From positions 124,001 to 188,000 of the forward strand of contig NZ_JAUCZH010000007.1 of assembly GCF_030373185.1 (NCBI RefSeq): 64,000 bases of DNA, given 5' to 3'. How positions within the stretch are numbered: the first letter of the stretch is position 1; every line of letters starts with the position of its first letter. The position numbers and the translations under genes are program-made. This DNA comes from Tabrizicola sp. GTDB lineage: Bacteria; Pseudomonadota; Alphaproteobacteria; Rhodobacterales; Rhodobacteraceae. The notes beneath the pieces are model-generated. The model was not told the DNA's origin, did not search any database, and was given only the letters and a program-made list of their open reading frames with translations. This document shows, in pieces, positions 46,219 through 53,671 of this stretch.

Positions 46219-47460
46219 ATGTTTACCCGGGAACGAACCGAAATCGCAGTGATCGGCGCTGGTGTGGTCGGTTTGACCATCGCGCTTGACCTGCTTGAGG
46301 CGGGGCATGAGGTCGTGCTGGTCGACCCCGCCCCCCCCGGCATGGGGGCCAGCTATGGCAATGCGGGAACCATCGCAGGCTATGCCGTAAGCCCGGTCGG
46401 CACGCCGGATGTGCTGCGGTCGCTGCCCTCGCTGATGTTCAGCCGGACCTCTCCCCTAGCGATCCGGCACCGGGCCTTGCCCAGCCTGATGCCGTGGCTG
46501 GTCCGGTTCTTGCGGCAATCCCTGCCTCGGGCCGCTGACCATAACGCGCAGGCGATTGCGGCGCTGCTGACTGATGCGGGCGAACGCTGGGATGATCTTG
46601 CCCTGCGTGTCGCGGGCGCGGGCATCCTGCAACGCCGGGGCTGCCTTTACCTTTACGAAACGCCCGCTGCCTTTGCCAAGGCCGGGGCCGAGATGGCCAC
46701 GCGTCGAGCGCTGGGGGTTGAGGTTGACCTGATCGGCCCGGACCAGTTGGCCGAACTGGAACCGGGCCTGCCTGCGGGCATGGGCGGAGCAGCCTTTTTT
46801 ACCGGGGCGACCTTCCTTGATGATCCCGGACGGATGATGGGGCTGATCGCAGCGGCCGTGCTGCCGAAGGCACGGCTCTTGCAGGCGCGGGCCGAAAAGA
46901 TCACCCGGGGGTTGGACGGCGTGGTCGTCGAAGGGCCGGGGTTACATCTGCACGCGCGCCGGGTGATCATCGCCGCAGGCGCCCATTCCCGCGCCTTGGC
47001 CCGGTCCGCGGGGGACCGGATCCCCCTTGATACCGAACGTGGCTATCACGTCGAATGGGACATGGCCGAACCCTTGCTGCAACGCCCAACCAGCCCGACG
47101 GCGCGAGGGTTCTACTTCTGCCCGATGGCGGGGCGGTTGCGGGTGGCCGGAACGGTGGAACTGGGCGGGCTGCATTTGCCCCCCTCCCCCCACCGGGTGC
47201 AAAAGCTGGTGGATGGCGCGCGGGCGTTCTTTCCGGGCTTGGGCGAGCCGGACCGCAACTGGATGGGGTTCCGCCCGTCGCTTCCTGACAGCCTGCCAGT
47301 GATCGGGCCGTCAACCGGCGGGGCAGAGGTGATCCACGCCTTCGGTCACGGCCATCTGGGGGTGACCATGGCCCCCATGACCGCGCGGATCGTGGCAGAC
47401 CTTGTGGCGGGGCGCGCGCCCGGGATCGACATCACCGCCTATCGACCGGGGCGGTTTTGA
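46219..47460 (+). CDS. FAD-dependent oxidoreductase (DadA-like)
   Basis: 413 residues. The N-terminal FAD fold is IAVIGAGVVGLTIALDLLEAGHEVVLVDP, followed by GMGASYGNAGTIAGYA, the family's second motif, and the C-terminal MGFRPSLPDSLPVIGPS and FGHGHLGVTMAPMTA. It is D-amino-acid dehydrogenase or secondary amine oxidase-like. GGAG lies upstream of the ATG, and a shared terminator at 47470-47495 follows. Confidence 0.9.
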   Translation: MFTRERTEIAVIGAGVVGLTIALDLLEAGHEVVLVDPAPPGMGASYGNAGTIAGYAVSPVGTPDVLRSLPSLMFSRTSPLAIRHRALPSLMPWLVRFLRQSLPRAADHNAQAIAALLTDAGERWDDLALRVAGAGILQRRGCLYLYETPAAFAKAGAEMATRRALGVEVDLIGPDQLAELEPGLPAGMGGAAFFTGATFLDDPGRMMGLIAAAVLPKARLLQARAEKITRGLDGVVVEGPGLHLHARRVIIAAGAHSRALARSAGDRIPLDTERGYHVEWDMAEPLLQRPTSPTARGFYFCPMAGRLRVAGTVELGGLHLPPSPHRVQKLVDGARAFFPGLGEPDRNWMGFRPSLPDSLPVIGPSTGGAEVIHAFGHGHLGVTMAPMTARIVADLVAGRAPGIDITAYRPGRF

Positions 47461-47469
47461 AACGAAAGA

Positions 47470-47495
47470 CCCGGCAGCGCTTTTGCACTGCCGGG
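47470..47495. terminator. Bidirectional terminator hairpin
   Basis: CCCGGCAG (47470-47477) and CTGCCGGG (47488-47495) with an inner GC-TTTT-GC step form a strong hairpin between convergent genes. On the minus strand CTTTCGTTT follows. It can end the FAD oxidoreductase operon and the first of the small paralogous genes. Confidence 0.7.
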
Positions 47496-47540
47496 CATGT
47501 TCAAAGCTGGCCGAAGCCAACCCCGAGGATGCTTCAGATG

Positions 47541-47783
47541 TCAGGCCGGCGTCTGTGGATCAAGAATGGTCACCTCGGTCGGCTCATCATCATCGCTGCC
47601 GCCGCAAAGCGCGACGCAGAGGATGATCGGGATCAGAAGCAGCGGCAGGATGCCGACCGAGGACGCGGGCTTTTCAGCAACGACTTCCATTTCTTCTTCA
47701 ACGACAACCGGACCACCGGCAAAAGCGGTCGAAGCCGAGAAGGCGAGAGAGGTCGCAAGGACCGTTGCAAGGAGTTTGTTCAT
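47541..47783 (-). CDS. Small two-cysteine membrane protein, tandem paralogue A
   Basis: 80 residues, no named family. Signal peptide at about residues 1-22 (cut after AFA), acidic linker GGPVVVEEEMEVVAEKPASS, hydrophobic helix of about 18 residues from V43 to C60 with cysteines at 56 and 60, then GGSDDDEPTE and a longer tail than its relatives. AAGGA stands seven bases before the ATG at 47783. Codons 37-62 (47598-47675) are nearly the same as in three neighbouring genes. The mature protein, about 58 residues, should be membrane-anchored with its acidic N-terminal part outside. Function unknown. Confidence 0.85.
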   Translation of the reverse strand: MNKLLATVLATSLAFSASTAFAGGPVVVEEEMEVVAEKPASSVGILPLLLIPIILCVALCGGSDDDEPTEVTILDPQTPA

Positions 47784-47860
47784 GATGGTTTCCTTCCAGT
47801 CTGAACGTGAGATCGGGTCTCTTGCAGATCCCCGGTCAAGGTTGCGCGGGACAGTATGTA

Positions 47861-48073
47861 TCAGCCCACCGGCTCTGGATCATCATCGCCGCCACAAAGC
47901 GCGACACAGAGGATGATCGGGATCAAGAGAAGCGGCAGGATGCCAACCGAAGACGCGGGCTTCTCGGCCGCGACTTCCTGATCATCCTCAACGAGGATCG
48001 GACCACCGGCGTAGACGGCGCCAGCAGAAAGCACCAGCGACAAGGCAAGCGATGCTGCGAGTACCGATTTCAT
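47861..48073 (-). CDS. Small two-cysteine membrane protein, tandem paralogue B
   Basis: 70 residues. Signal peptide at about 1-22 (ends VYA), linker GGPILVEDDQEVAAEKPASS, helix with C56 and C60, and tail GGDDDPEPVG. The start at 48073 is set by GGAGG nearby and by alignment with the other three copies; the longer frame to 48226 adds unrelated residues. The conserved core is coded at 47888-47965. 77 bases separate it from copy A. It has the least similar linker of the four (DDQEVAA for E-E-x-E-V-V). Confidence 0.85.
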   Translation of the reverse strand: MKSVLAASLALSLVLSAGAVYAGGPILVEDDQEVAAEKPASSVGILPLLLIPIILCVALCGGDDDPEPVG

Positions 48074-48387
48074 CAAAGCCTCCAGAATGCCACGACACGG
48101 GGGCCTTCCCATGCCTGCCACCCAGACGCTACTGCTTTCGGCAAAAGCGCTCAAATCCTTTTGATCAGGTGCCGCGAAAGGGAGCGAACTGTTGCACATT
48201 GACCGAGGATGTTGCCCGAAAGCCAAGAAACGCCCTTATCCCACGGCCACTTCCCGCAATCGAAGGAAGTTGACCGGCAAAACCCCAGAATTCGCGTCAT
48301 GAAAAACGTAACCATACCGCAATTCAACGCGGGATTATCCGGATAGGCGGGCGGAATGGGTCTTGCCGACAGGCGCGAAAGTCCGAA
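48074..48387. other. 314-base spacer between paralogues B and C
   Basis: This is the longest gap in the four-gene array. It contains an ACTTCC/GGAAGT hairpin near 48249-48270 and AT-rich patches around 48295-48330 that could hold the promoter of copy B. No open frame with a ribosome site is convincing; a small RNA cannot be excluded. Confidence 0.45.
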
Positions 48388-48612
48388 TCAGCGCAGACCG
48401 GTGATCGAGGGCGTTTCATCATCATCGCCGCCACAAAGTGCGATGCAAAGGATGATCGGGATCAACAAGAGCGGCAGGATGCCGACCGAAGACGCGGGCT
48501 TTTCCGCCACCACTTCGATTTCCTCTTCAATGAGAACCGGCCCACCGGCATGGGCGGTCGCGGCTGTCAGGACAAACGTGGCAGCAATGGCCGAGGCGAT
48601 CAGGTTCTTCAT
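48388..48612 (-). CDS. Small two-cysteine membrane protein, tandem paralogue C
   Basis: 74 residues. Signal peptide at about 1-22 (ends AHA), linker GGPVLIEEEIEVVAEKPASS, the invariant helix with C56 and C60 (one change, I for V, between the cysteines) and tail GGDDDETPSITGLR. GGAG precedes the ATG at 48612; the extension to 48780 runs through a terminator and is not coding. The core is at 48427-48504. A separate promoter is likely because a terminator lies upstream. Confidence 0.85.
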   Translation of the reverse strand: MKNLIASAIAATFVLTAATAHAGGPVLIEEEIEVVAEKPASSVGILPLLLIPIILCIALCGGDDDETPSITGLR

Positions 48613-48722
48613 CACAATCTCCATTTCCAGAACAGGGGCGCAGAGTTTGACCGCGACCTTCCGCCTGAAACCTTCATGCACGGACGCATCCCAAGTCAAC
48701 GACTGAACGGCCATCCGAAAGC

Positions 48723-48758
48723 AAAAAGCCGAACCGGTGTTGCTCCGATTCGGCCTTT
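48723..48758 (-). terminator. Intrinsic terminator between paralogues D and C
   Basis: On the minus strand GCCGAATCGG, a short loop, CCGGTTCGGC and TTTTT form a canonical terminator; with the flanking A-run it could also work on the plus strand. It ends transcription of copy D before copy C, so at least these two genes are separate units. Confidence 0.85.
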
Positions 48759-48803
48759 TTTTCTCAGAGTGCTGTCGCAAAAAGCGGCCAGCAATCCAAC
48801 AGA

Positions 48804-49013
48804 TTATTGGGCGTAGGTCTGGTTGTCGTCATCGCCGCCGCAGAGCGCGACGCACAGGATGATCGGGATCAGCAGAAGCGGCAGGATGCCGACCGACGAA
48901 GCGGGCTTTTCGGCCACAACTTCGACTTCGTCTTCGATTACAACGGGTCCGCCGGCCATTGCGGCCGATGCGCCGAGGGTCAGCGCCATGACCGAGGCAA
49001 TGAGTTTCTTCAT
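48804..49013 (-). CDS. Small two-cysteine membrane protein, tandem paralogue D
   Basis: 69 residues. Signal peptide at about 1-20 (ends AMA), linker GGPVVIEDEVEVVAEKPASS, the helix with two cysteines (positions 54 and 58) and tail GGDDDNQTYAQ. Two adjacent ATG codons (49016, 49013) are possible; GGAG spacing favours 49013. The core is coded at 48834-48911. A hydroxyacid dehydrogenase gene ends 154 bases upstream, and a terminator follows. The single-copy spacing and terminator point to its own promoter. Confidence 0.85.
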   Translation of the reverse strand: MKKLIASVMALTLGASAAMAGGPVVIEDEVEVVAEKPASSVGILPLLLIPIILCVALCGGDDDNQTYAQ

Positions 49014-49167
49014 CATAGTCTCCGAATGTTTGGACGATCCCGTCAGGTTGACAGGGCGTAGCAAACCGTAGCCAGTTAGAATTGCCGCTTCAACCGGCAA
49101 CAAGGAATTCAGATTGCTTCGTGGCGCTGCGTTGCGGGAATAGCACAAAGTGGCACTTTCCCCACTT

Positions 49168-50154
49168 CTAGAACTGGCCGGGAACCACCTGATCCGGCGG
49201 CCGATGGCCATCTGCGAAGGTCTTGATGTTGATTATCACCTTCTCGCCCATCTCGATTCGGCCCTCCACCGTGGCCGATCCCATATGCGGCAGGCAGACC
49301 ACATTCGGCAATTCGCGCAGCCGGGGGTTGAGGTCAGTGCCGCGTTCATAGACGTCAAGCCCTGCTCCCGACAGCTCTCCCGCGCGCAGGGCGCGGGTCA
49401 GGGCGTTTTCGTCCACCACCTCGCCCCGGCTGGTATTGACGACCACGGCGCTTGGTTTCATGAGCCGCAACCGCCGCGCGTTGAGAAGATGGAAGGTTGA
49501 AGGCGTGTGCGGGCAATTGATCGACAGGATGTCCATCCGCGCCAACATCTGATCAAGGCTTTCCCAATAGGTTGCCTCATATTCCGCCTCGACCTCGGGG
49601 CGCAGACGCTTGCGGTTGTGGTAATGGACCTGCAACCCAAAGGCGCGCGCGCGCCGTGCCACCGCCTGCCCGATCCGCCCCATGCCAAGGATCCCTAGCC
49701 GCCGCCCGCCAAGCCGCCCACCCAACAGCGCCATCGGGGACCAGCCGGTCCAGTTGCCCGATTGCATCACCTGCAGGCCCTCGGGAATACGGCGGGTGAC
49801 GGCAAGGATCAGTGCCATCACCATGTCGGCGGTATCTTCCGTCACCACACCGGGCGTGTTTGACACGATCACCCCGCGCTGACGGGCAGTTGCCACATCG
49901 ATATGATCGACCCCGGCACCATAATTGGCGATCAGCTTCAGCTTTTCCCCGGCCTGAGCCAGCAAGGCCGCGTCAATGGTGTCGGTGATCGTCGGCACCA
50001 GCACATCCGCCCGCTGCATGGCCGAGGCCAGCTCGTCGCGTGTCATGGGCAGGTCGGGGTCACGCAATTCGACATCGAACAGTTCCTTCATCCGGGTTTC
50101 CACGGCTTCGGGCAGGCGTCGCGTTATGACTACTGTCAGACGGGGGGCGGGCAT
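49168..50154 (-). CDS. D-2-hydroxyacid dehydrogenase (glyoxylate/hydroxypyruvate reductase type)
   Basis: 328 residues. The Rossmann loop is LGILGMGRIGQAVARRARAFG, and the catalytic R, E and H lie in NTSRGEVVDENAL, AGLDVYERG and LPHMGSATVEGR. NYGAGVDHID is typical of the GyaR/glycerate dehydrogenase branch. The start at 50154 has GGAG eight bases upstream; a far longer frame to 51057 crosses the divergent SH3 and CDF genes and is not real. Second such enzyme in the window after ghrA, from a different subfamily. Confidence 0.92.
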   Translation of the reverse strand: MPAPRLTVVITRRLPEAVETRMKELFDVELRDPDLPMTRDELASAMQRADVLVPTITDTIDAALLAQAGEKLKLIANYGAGVDHIDVATARQRGVIVSNTPGVVTEDTADMVMALILAVTRRIPEGLQVMQSGNWTGWSPMALLGGRLGGRRLGILGMGRIGQAVARRARAFGLQVHYHNRKRLRPEVEAEYEATYWESLDQMLARMDILSINCPHTPSTFHLLNARRLRLMKPSAVVVNTSRGEVVDENALTRALRAGELSGAGLDVYERGTDLNPRLRELPNVVCLPHMGSATVEGRIEMGEKVIINIKTFADGHRPPDQVVPGQF

Positions 50155-50325
50155 GTTGCTTTCTCCGACGATTCCAGATCGGCCTCGCCGGATCGGGCCA
50201 CTTCCAAATCCGGCGTCCTTGAGGCAAGGTGATGCCAAGCGGGGCGATGCACAAGCCCCGGGTGACACACAAAGAGACAGCGGGTGCCGGACATGCACCT
50301 GATCAGGCAGTCGGGGCGAAGACGG

Positions 50326-50877
50326 ATGATGCGGTTCAGCGGGGTTCTGGCACTTGTGCTGTTGCTGATGGCGCCGGCCATCGGGGCGCAAGAAGTTGAC
50401 CCGGCTGAAAGCACTCCTGCAAAACCCGCTGAAAAGCAGTGCCAGCCGGATGTGGGCTGTGTGACCAATCTGCCCTTGCCGCGCTATGTGTCGTTGAAGG
50501 GCAAAGAGGGCAATGCGCGCCGCGGTCCGGGGCTGACCCACCGGATCGACTGGGTGTTCACCCGGGCAGGCATGCCACTGAAGATCACCGCCGAGTATGA
50601 AAACTGGCGCCGGGTCGAAGACCAGGAAGGCGCGGGCGGCTGGGTGCATTATTCGCTGTTGTCGGGCGTGCGGTCGGTGCTGGTCACGCTTGACATGGCC
50701 GAATTCCGGGCCACCCCGGCCGACGATGCCCCCGTGGTCGCGCAGGCAGAGGTCGGGGTGATCGGCCGGATCCTGGAATGTAATGCCGACTGGTGCCGGA
50801 TCGCGCTGGAAGGACAGCGCGGCTGGGTGCAGAAATCGGCAATCTGGGGTGTGAAACCTGATGAAATCGTCGACTGA
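50326..50877 (+). CDS. Secreted SH3-domain protein
   Basis: About 183 residues. A signal peptide (MMRFSGVLALVLLLMAPAIGA) is followed by a cysteine pair (CQPDVGC) and two bacterial SH3-type modules, the first at YVSLKGKEGNARRGPGLTHRIDWVF and the second near VIGRILECNADWCRIALEGQRGWVQKSAIWG. Such proteins bind cell wall or sense envelope state. The start is uncertain among ATGs at 50293, 50326 and 50329. It overlaps the CDF gene by 17 bases. Confidence 0.85.
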   Translation: MMRFSGVLALVLLLMAPAIGAQEVDPAESTPAKPAEKQCQPDVGCVTNLPLPRYVSLKGKEGNARRGPGLTHRIDWVFTRAGMPLKITAEYENWRRVEDQEGAGGWVHYSLLSGVRSVLVTLDMAEFRATPADDAPVVAQAEVGVIGRILECNADWCRIALEGQRGWVQKSAIWGVKPDEIVD

Positions 50878-51757
50878 CGGCGTGCGGCGGCAGGTGCGGC
50901 TGGCCTTTTCGGCGGGGCTTGCCTCGGTGCTGGTGGCCGGAATTCTGGTGGCCTTGAAGCTGTGGGCGCTTGCAGAAACCGGGGCCTTGTCGATTGCCGC
51001 CTCGCTGGCGGACAGCGCGATGGATCTGATGATGTCACTGGGGGCCGCAGTGGCCATCGTCTATGCCGCGCGGCCTGCCGATGATGACCACGCTTTTGGC
51101 CATACCTCGGCCGAGGATCTGACGGCTTTGGCGCAATCGGTCTTCATCATGGTGTCGGCCGGGGTGATCGGCTGGGCTGCGGCGGCCCGGTTGCTGGCCC
51201 CGGAGCCGCCGGTTCTGGCGGCGGAAGGTCGGGGCATGACGGTGATGGCGGTCTCCATCGTGCTGACCATCGGGCTGGTCTGGTGGCAGGGGCGGGTTGC
51301 CCGGGCCACTGGCAACCGGGTGGTAGCGGCCGACCGGCTGCATTATCTGGGCGACTTGTTGCCAAGTCTGGGCGCAATTGCCGCCCTGTGGGTATCAGGC
51401 CACTACGGGATCGGGTCGGTCGATGCCGTTGTGGCGCTGGCGGCGTCGGCGGTGATGGCGATTGGCGCGCTGCGGATCGGCAAAGGGGCGTGGGACGCGC
51501 TGATGGACCGGGCCGCCGATCCGACGATCCTTGCCGGAATCGCCGAAATTGCGCGCAGCTGGCCCGGGGTCAGGGGTTTTCATGACCTGAAGACTCGCAC
51601 GGCGGGCAGCCGGGTCTTTGTCCACCTGCACATCGAACTTGACGGCGACCAGACCCTGCGCGAGGCCCACGCCATTGGCGCAAGCCTGCGTCGGGCGATT
51701 CTGAAGGCTTATCCTCAGGCTGACGTGATCATCCACAAAGATGTTCATGGCAGCTGA
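50861..51757 (+). CDS. Cation diffusion facilitator (CDF) metal exporter
   Basis: 298 residues with about six membrane helices, the metal site SLADSAMDLMMSLGA (D-x3-D type) and HYLGDLLPSLGAI (H/D site), HAFGHTSAEDLTAL at the cytoplasmic end of helix 3, and a C-terminal regulatory domain with VFVHLHIELDGDQTLREAH. It resembles FieF-type Fe/Zn exporters. The start lies inside the SH3 gene, implying coupled translation. Confidence 0.9.
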   Translation: MKSSTDGVRRQVRLAFSAGLASVLVAGILVALKLWALAETGALSIAASLADSAMDLMMSLGAAVAIVYAARPADDDHAFGHTSAEDLTALAQSVFIMVSAGVIGWAAAARLLAPEPPVLAAEGRGMTVMAVSIVLTIGLVWWQGRVARATGNRVVAADRLHYLGDLLPSLGAIAALWVSGHYGIGSVDAVVALAASAVMAIGALRIGKGAWDALMDRAADPTILAGIAEIARSWPGVRGFHDLKTRTAGSRVFVHLHIELDGDQTLREAHAIGASLRRAILKAYPQADVIIHKDVHGS

Positions 51758-51771
51758 CCGCCTCCCATTGC

Positions 51772-51821
51772 TTGACTTTATTCGCTTGTCGACAGATTAT
51801 CCAAACGTATAACAGTTGGAT
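51772..51821 (+). promoter_or_regulatory. Promoter and palindromic operator of the TetR-aruHI operon
   Basis: TTGACT (51772-51777), 17 bases, then GATTAT (51795-51800) give a good sigma70-type promoter. A palindrome ATCCAA (51799-51804) / TTGGAT (51816-51821) overlaps the end of the -10 and the predicted start point, a usual place for TetR autorepression. The ATG follows at 51825. Confidence 0.65.
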
Positions 51822-51824
51822 CCG

Positions 51825-52487
51825 ATGGAACCCGCAGCCCGCCGCACCTATCGCCGTGAAAGCGAAGAGACCCGCCGTGCCGACCTGATCACCGCCACGC
51901 AAGAGCTGGTGGCCGAGGGCGGGCCGGAGGCTGCAACCGTGCGCGCCATCGCCGCGCGGGCCGGGGTGACGGCGGGCCTGATCCGCCACTATTTCCAGTC
52001 CAAGGACGAACTGACGCGCGCCGCCTTTGTGTCGCTGATGGACGGGATGACCGCCAAGGGGGCTGACGCGCTGGAGGGCGTGGGCGCTCAGCCTGAAGAA
52101 CGGCTTGCAGCCTTTGTTTCAGCCTCGCTCCGGCCTCCGGTCATGGATGTGGGGGCAGTGGTGCTTTGGGCAGGCTACATGCACAAGGTGCGCAACGACC
52201 CTGCGCTGCGGTTGGCGCATGAAGCCAGCTATCTGGCCTATCGCAATATCCTGCAATCGCTGATTGCCGCCCTGCCCCGCGAAGCGACCGAAGCGCAACA
52301 GCGCGCCGAAGCCATTGCCTGCAACGGCCTGATCGACGGGCTGTGGCTGGAAGGCTCGGTCCTGACCCATGCTTTCGCACCCGGGGAAATCGTGACCATC
52401 GGCCTGCGGTCGGTCGGGGCGATCCTTGGGGTCGACCTTATCGCCCATTCCGCAATGCTGCCAGATCCGGGAAAGATCCTGCCATGA
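51825..52487 (+). CDS. TetR/BetI-type transcriptional repressor
   Basis: 220 residues. The HTH is GPEAATVRAIAARAGVTAGLIRHYFQSKDEL (about residues 33-63), with a BetI-like helical ligand domain. The first gene of the operon with aruH and aruI, overlapping aruH by ATGA, so it probably represses its own operon through the palindrome just upstream and responds to arginine or a pathway intermediate. A TTG at 51816 in frame is less likely, as it lies in the operator. Confidence 0.88.
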   Translation: MEPAARRTYRRESEETRRADLITATQELVAEGGPEAATVRAIAARAGVTAGLIRHYFQSKDELTRAAFVSLMDGMTAKGADALEGVGAQPEERLAAFVSASLRPPVMDVGAVVLWAGYMHKVRNDPALRLAHEASYLAYRNILQSLIAALPREATEAQQRAEAIACNGLIDGLWLEGSVLTHAFAPGEIVTIGLRSVGAILGVDLIAHSAMLPDPGKILP

Positions 52488-53671
52488 AATACGCCTCTGT
52501 CACTGACCGCCTTGCCGACCTTGGTGGCGCGAAATGGGCGATCCACGCCCGCGCCCGCGCCCTGAAGGCTTCCGGTGCCGAAATCATCGAGTTGACCATC
52601 GGTGAGCCCGACGTCCCCACGCCAGAGCGGTATCTGACGGCGGCAGCCAAGGCGATGGCGGCCGGGCGGACCGGCTATTCCAACGGTCGGGGCGAACCTG
52701 CGGTCGTGGCCGCCCTTGCCGCGCGCTATACCGAACGACGCGGGCGGGCGATCGGGACGGATCAGATCATGTGCCTGCCCGGCACCCAGACCACGCTTTA
52801 CGCGATCTTGCGCACGCTGGTCGAAGCCGGGGACGAGGTGCTTCTGGGCGACCCGATGTATGCCACATACGAAGGGCTGATTTCCCAGACCGGCGCTGCG
52901 ATGGTGCCGGTGCCGCTGCGCCCGGAACACGGCTTTCGGATGCAGGCCGCCGATGTCGCATCGCGGATCACGCCGCGCAGCCGGGTTCTGTTTCTGAACA
53001 CGCCCCACAACCCGACCGGTGCAGTCCTGCGCGCCGAGGACATCCGCGCCCTTGGCGATCTGGCAAAGGCGCATGACCTGTGGATCGTGTCCGACGAGGT
53101 CTATGAGGACATGGTGTTTCCCGGCGTCACCTTCACCTCGCCGCTGGACTTTGCCGATCTGGCCGACCGGGTGGTCGTCGCCTCGTCAATCTCCAAGTCA
53201 CATGCCTCGCCGGGGTTCCGGTCGGGCTGGTGCGTCGGCCCGGCGGAATTCTGTGACCGTTTGCTGCCACTTTCAGAAACCATGCTTTTCGGGTCGCAAC
53301 CCTTCATCGCGGACATGACCGCACTTGCAGTTTCCGAACCTTCGCCCGTGGCTGGCGGGATGGCGGAACGGTTCTCGCGCCGGGCCGGGCTGATCGCGCA
53401 GGCGCTGGACGGGGTGGCGGGTCTGCGGGTTCACCGGCCCGAAGCGGGGATGTTCGCGCTGGTCGATGTGCGCGCCACCGGCCTTTCAGGCGAGGATTTC
53501 GCGGCCGGGCTTCTGGACCGCCAGCAGGTTGCGGTGATGCCGGGGGAAAGTTTCGGTGCCGGCGTGCAGGGCTGGCTCCGGCTTAGCCTCACGCAACCTG
53601 ACGACCGCATCATCGAGGCATCGGGCCGTATCGCCGCCCATGCCGCCACGCTTTTGGGGAACGCCGCATGA
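52484..53671 (+). CDS. aruH: Arginine:pyruvate transaminase-like aminotransferase (AruH type)
   Basis: 395 residues, class I PLP aminotransferase. The PLP lysine is in SSISKSHASPGFRSGW, NTPHNPTGAVL binds the cofactor and VSDEVYEDM follows. The C-terminal GLSGEDFAAGLLDRQQVAVMPGESFG and HGFRMQAADVASRITPRSR strongly recall Pseudomonas AruH. It would convert arginine to 2-ketoarginine. The overlap with a decarboxylase of the AruI type on one side supports the assignment; other substrates remain possible. Confidence 0.8.
   Translation: MKYASVTDRLADLGGAKWAIHARARALKASGAEIIELTIGEPDVPTPERYLTAAAKAMAAGRTGYSNGRGEPAVVAALAARYTERRGRAIGTDQIMCLPGTQTTLYAILRTLVEAGDEVLLGDPMYATYEGLISQTGAAMVPVPLRPEHGFRMQAADVASRITPRSRVLFLNTPHNPTGAVLRAEDIRALGDLAKAHDLWIVSDEVYEDMVFPGVTFTSPLDFADLADRVVVASSISKSHASPGFRSGWCVGPAEFCDRLLPLSETMLFGSQPFIADMTALAVSEPSPVAGGMAERFSRRAGLIAQALDGVAGLRVHRPEAGMFALVDVRATGLSGEDFAAGLLDRQQVAVMPGESFGAGVQGWLRLSLTQPDDRIIEASGRIAAHAATLLGNAA

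Noticed and set aside
47541-49013. Type I toxin-antitoxin array
   Set aside because: The small hydrophobic proteins have cleavable signal peptides and acidic linkers, and no antisense RNA promoter is visible, unlike known type I toxins.
49168-51057. 629-codon frame covering the hydroxyacid dehydrogenase and beyond
   Set aside because: The extra N-terminal 300 codons run through the divergent SH3 and CDF genes and look like shadow sequence; the real start is 50154.
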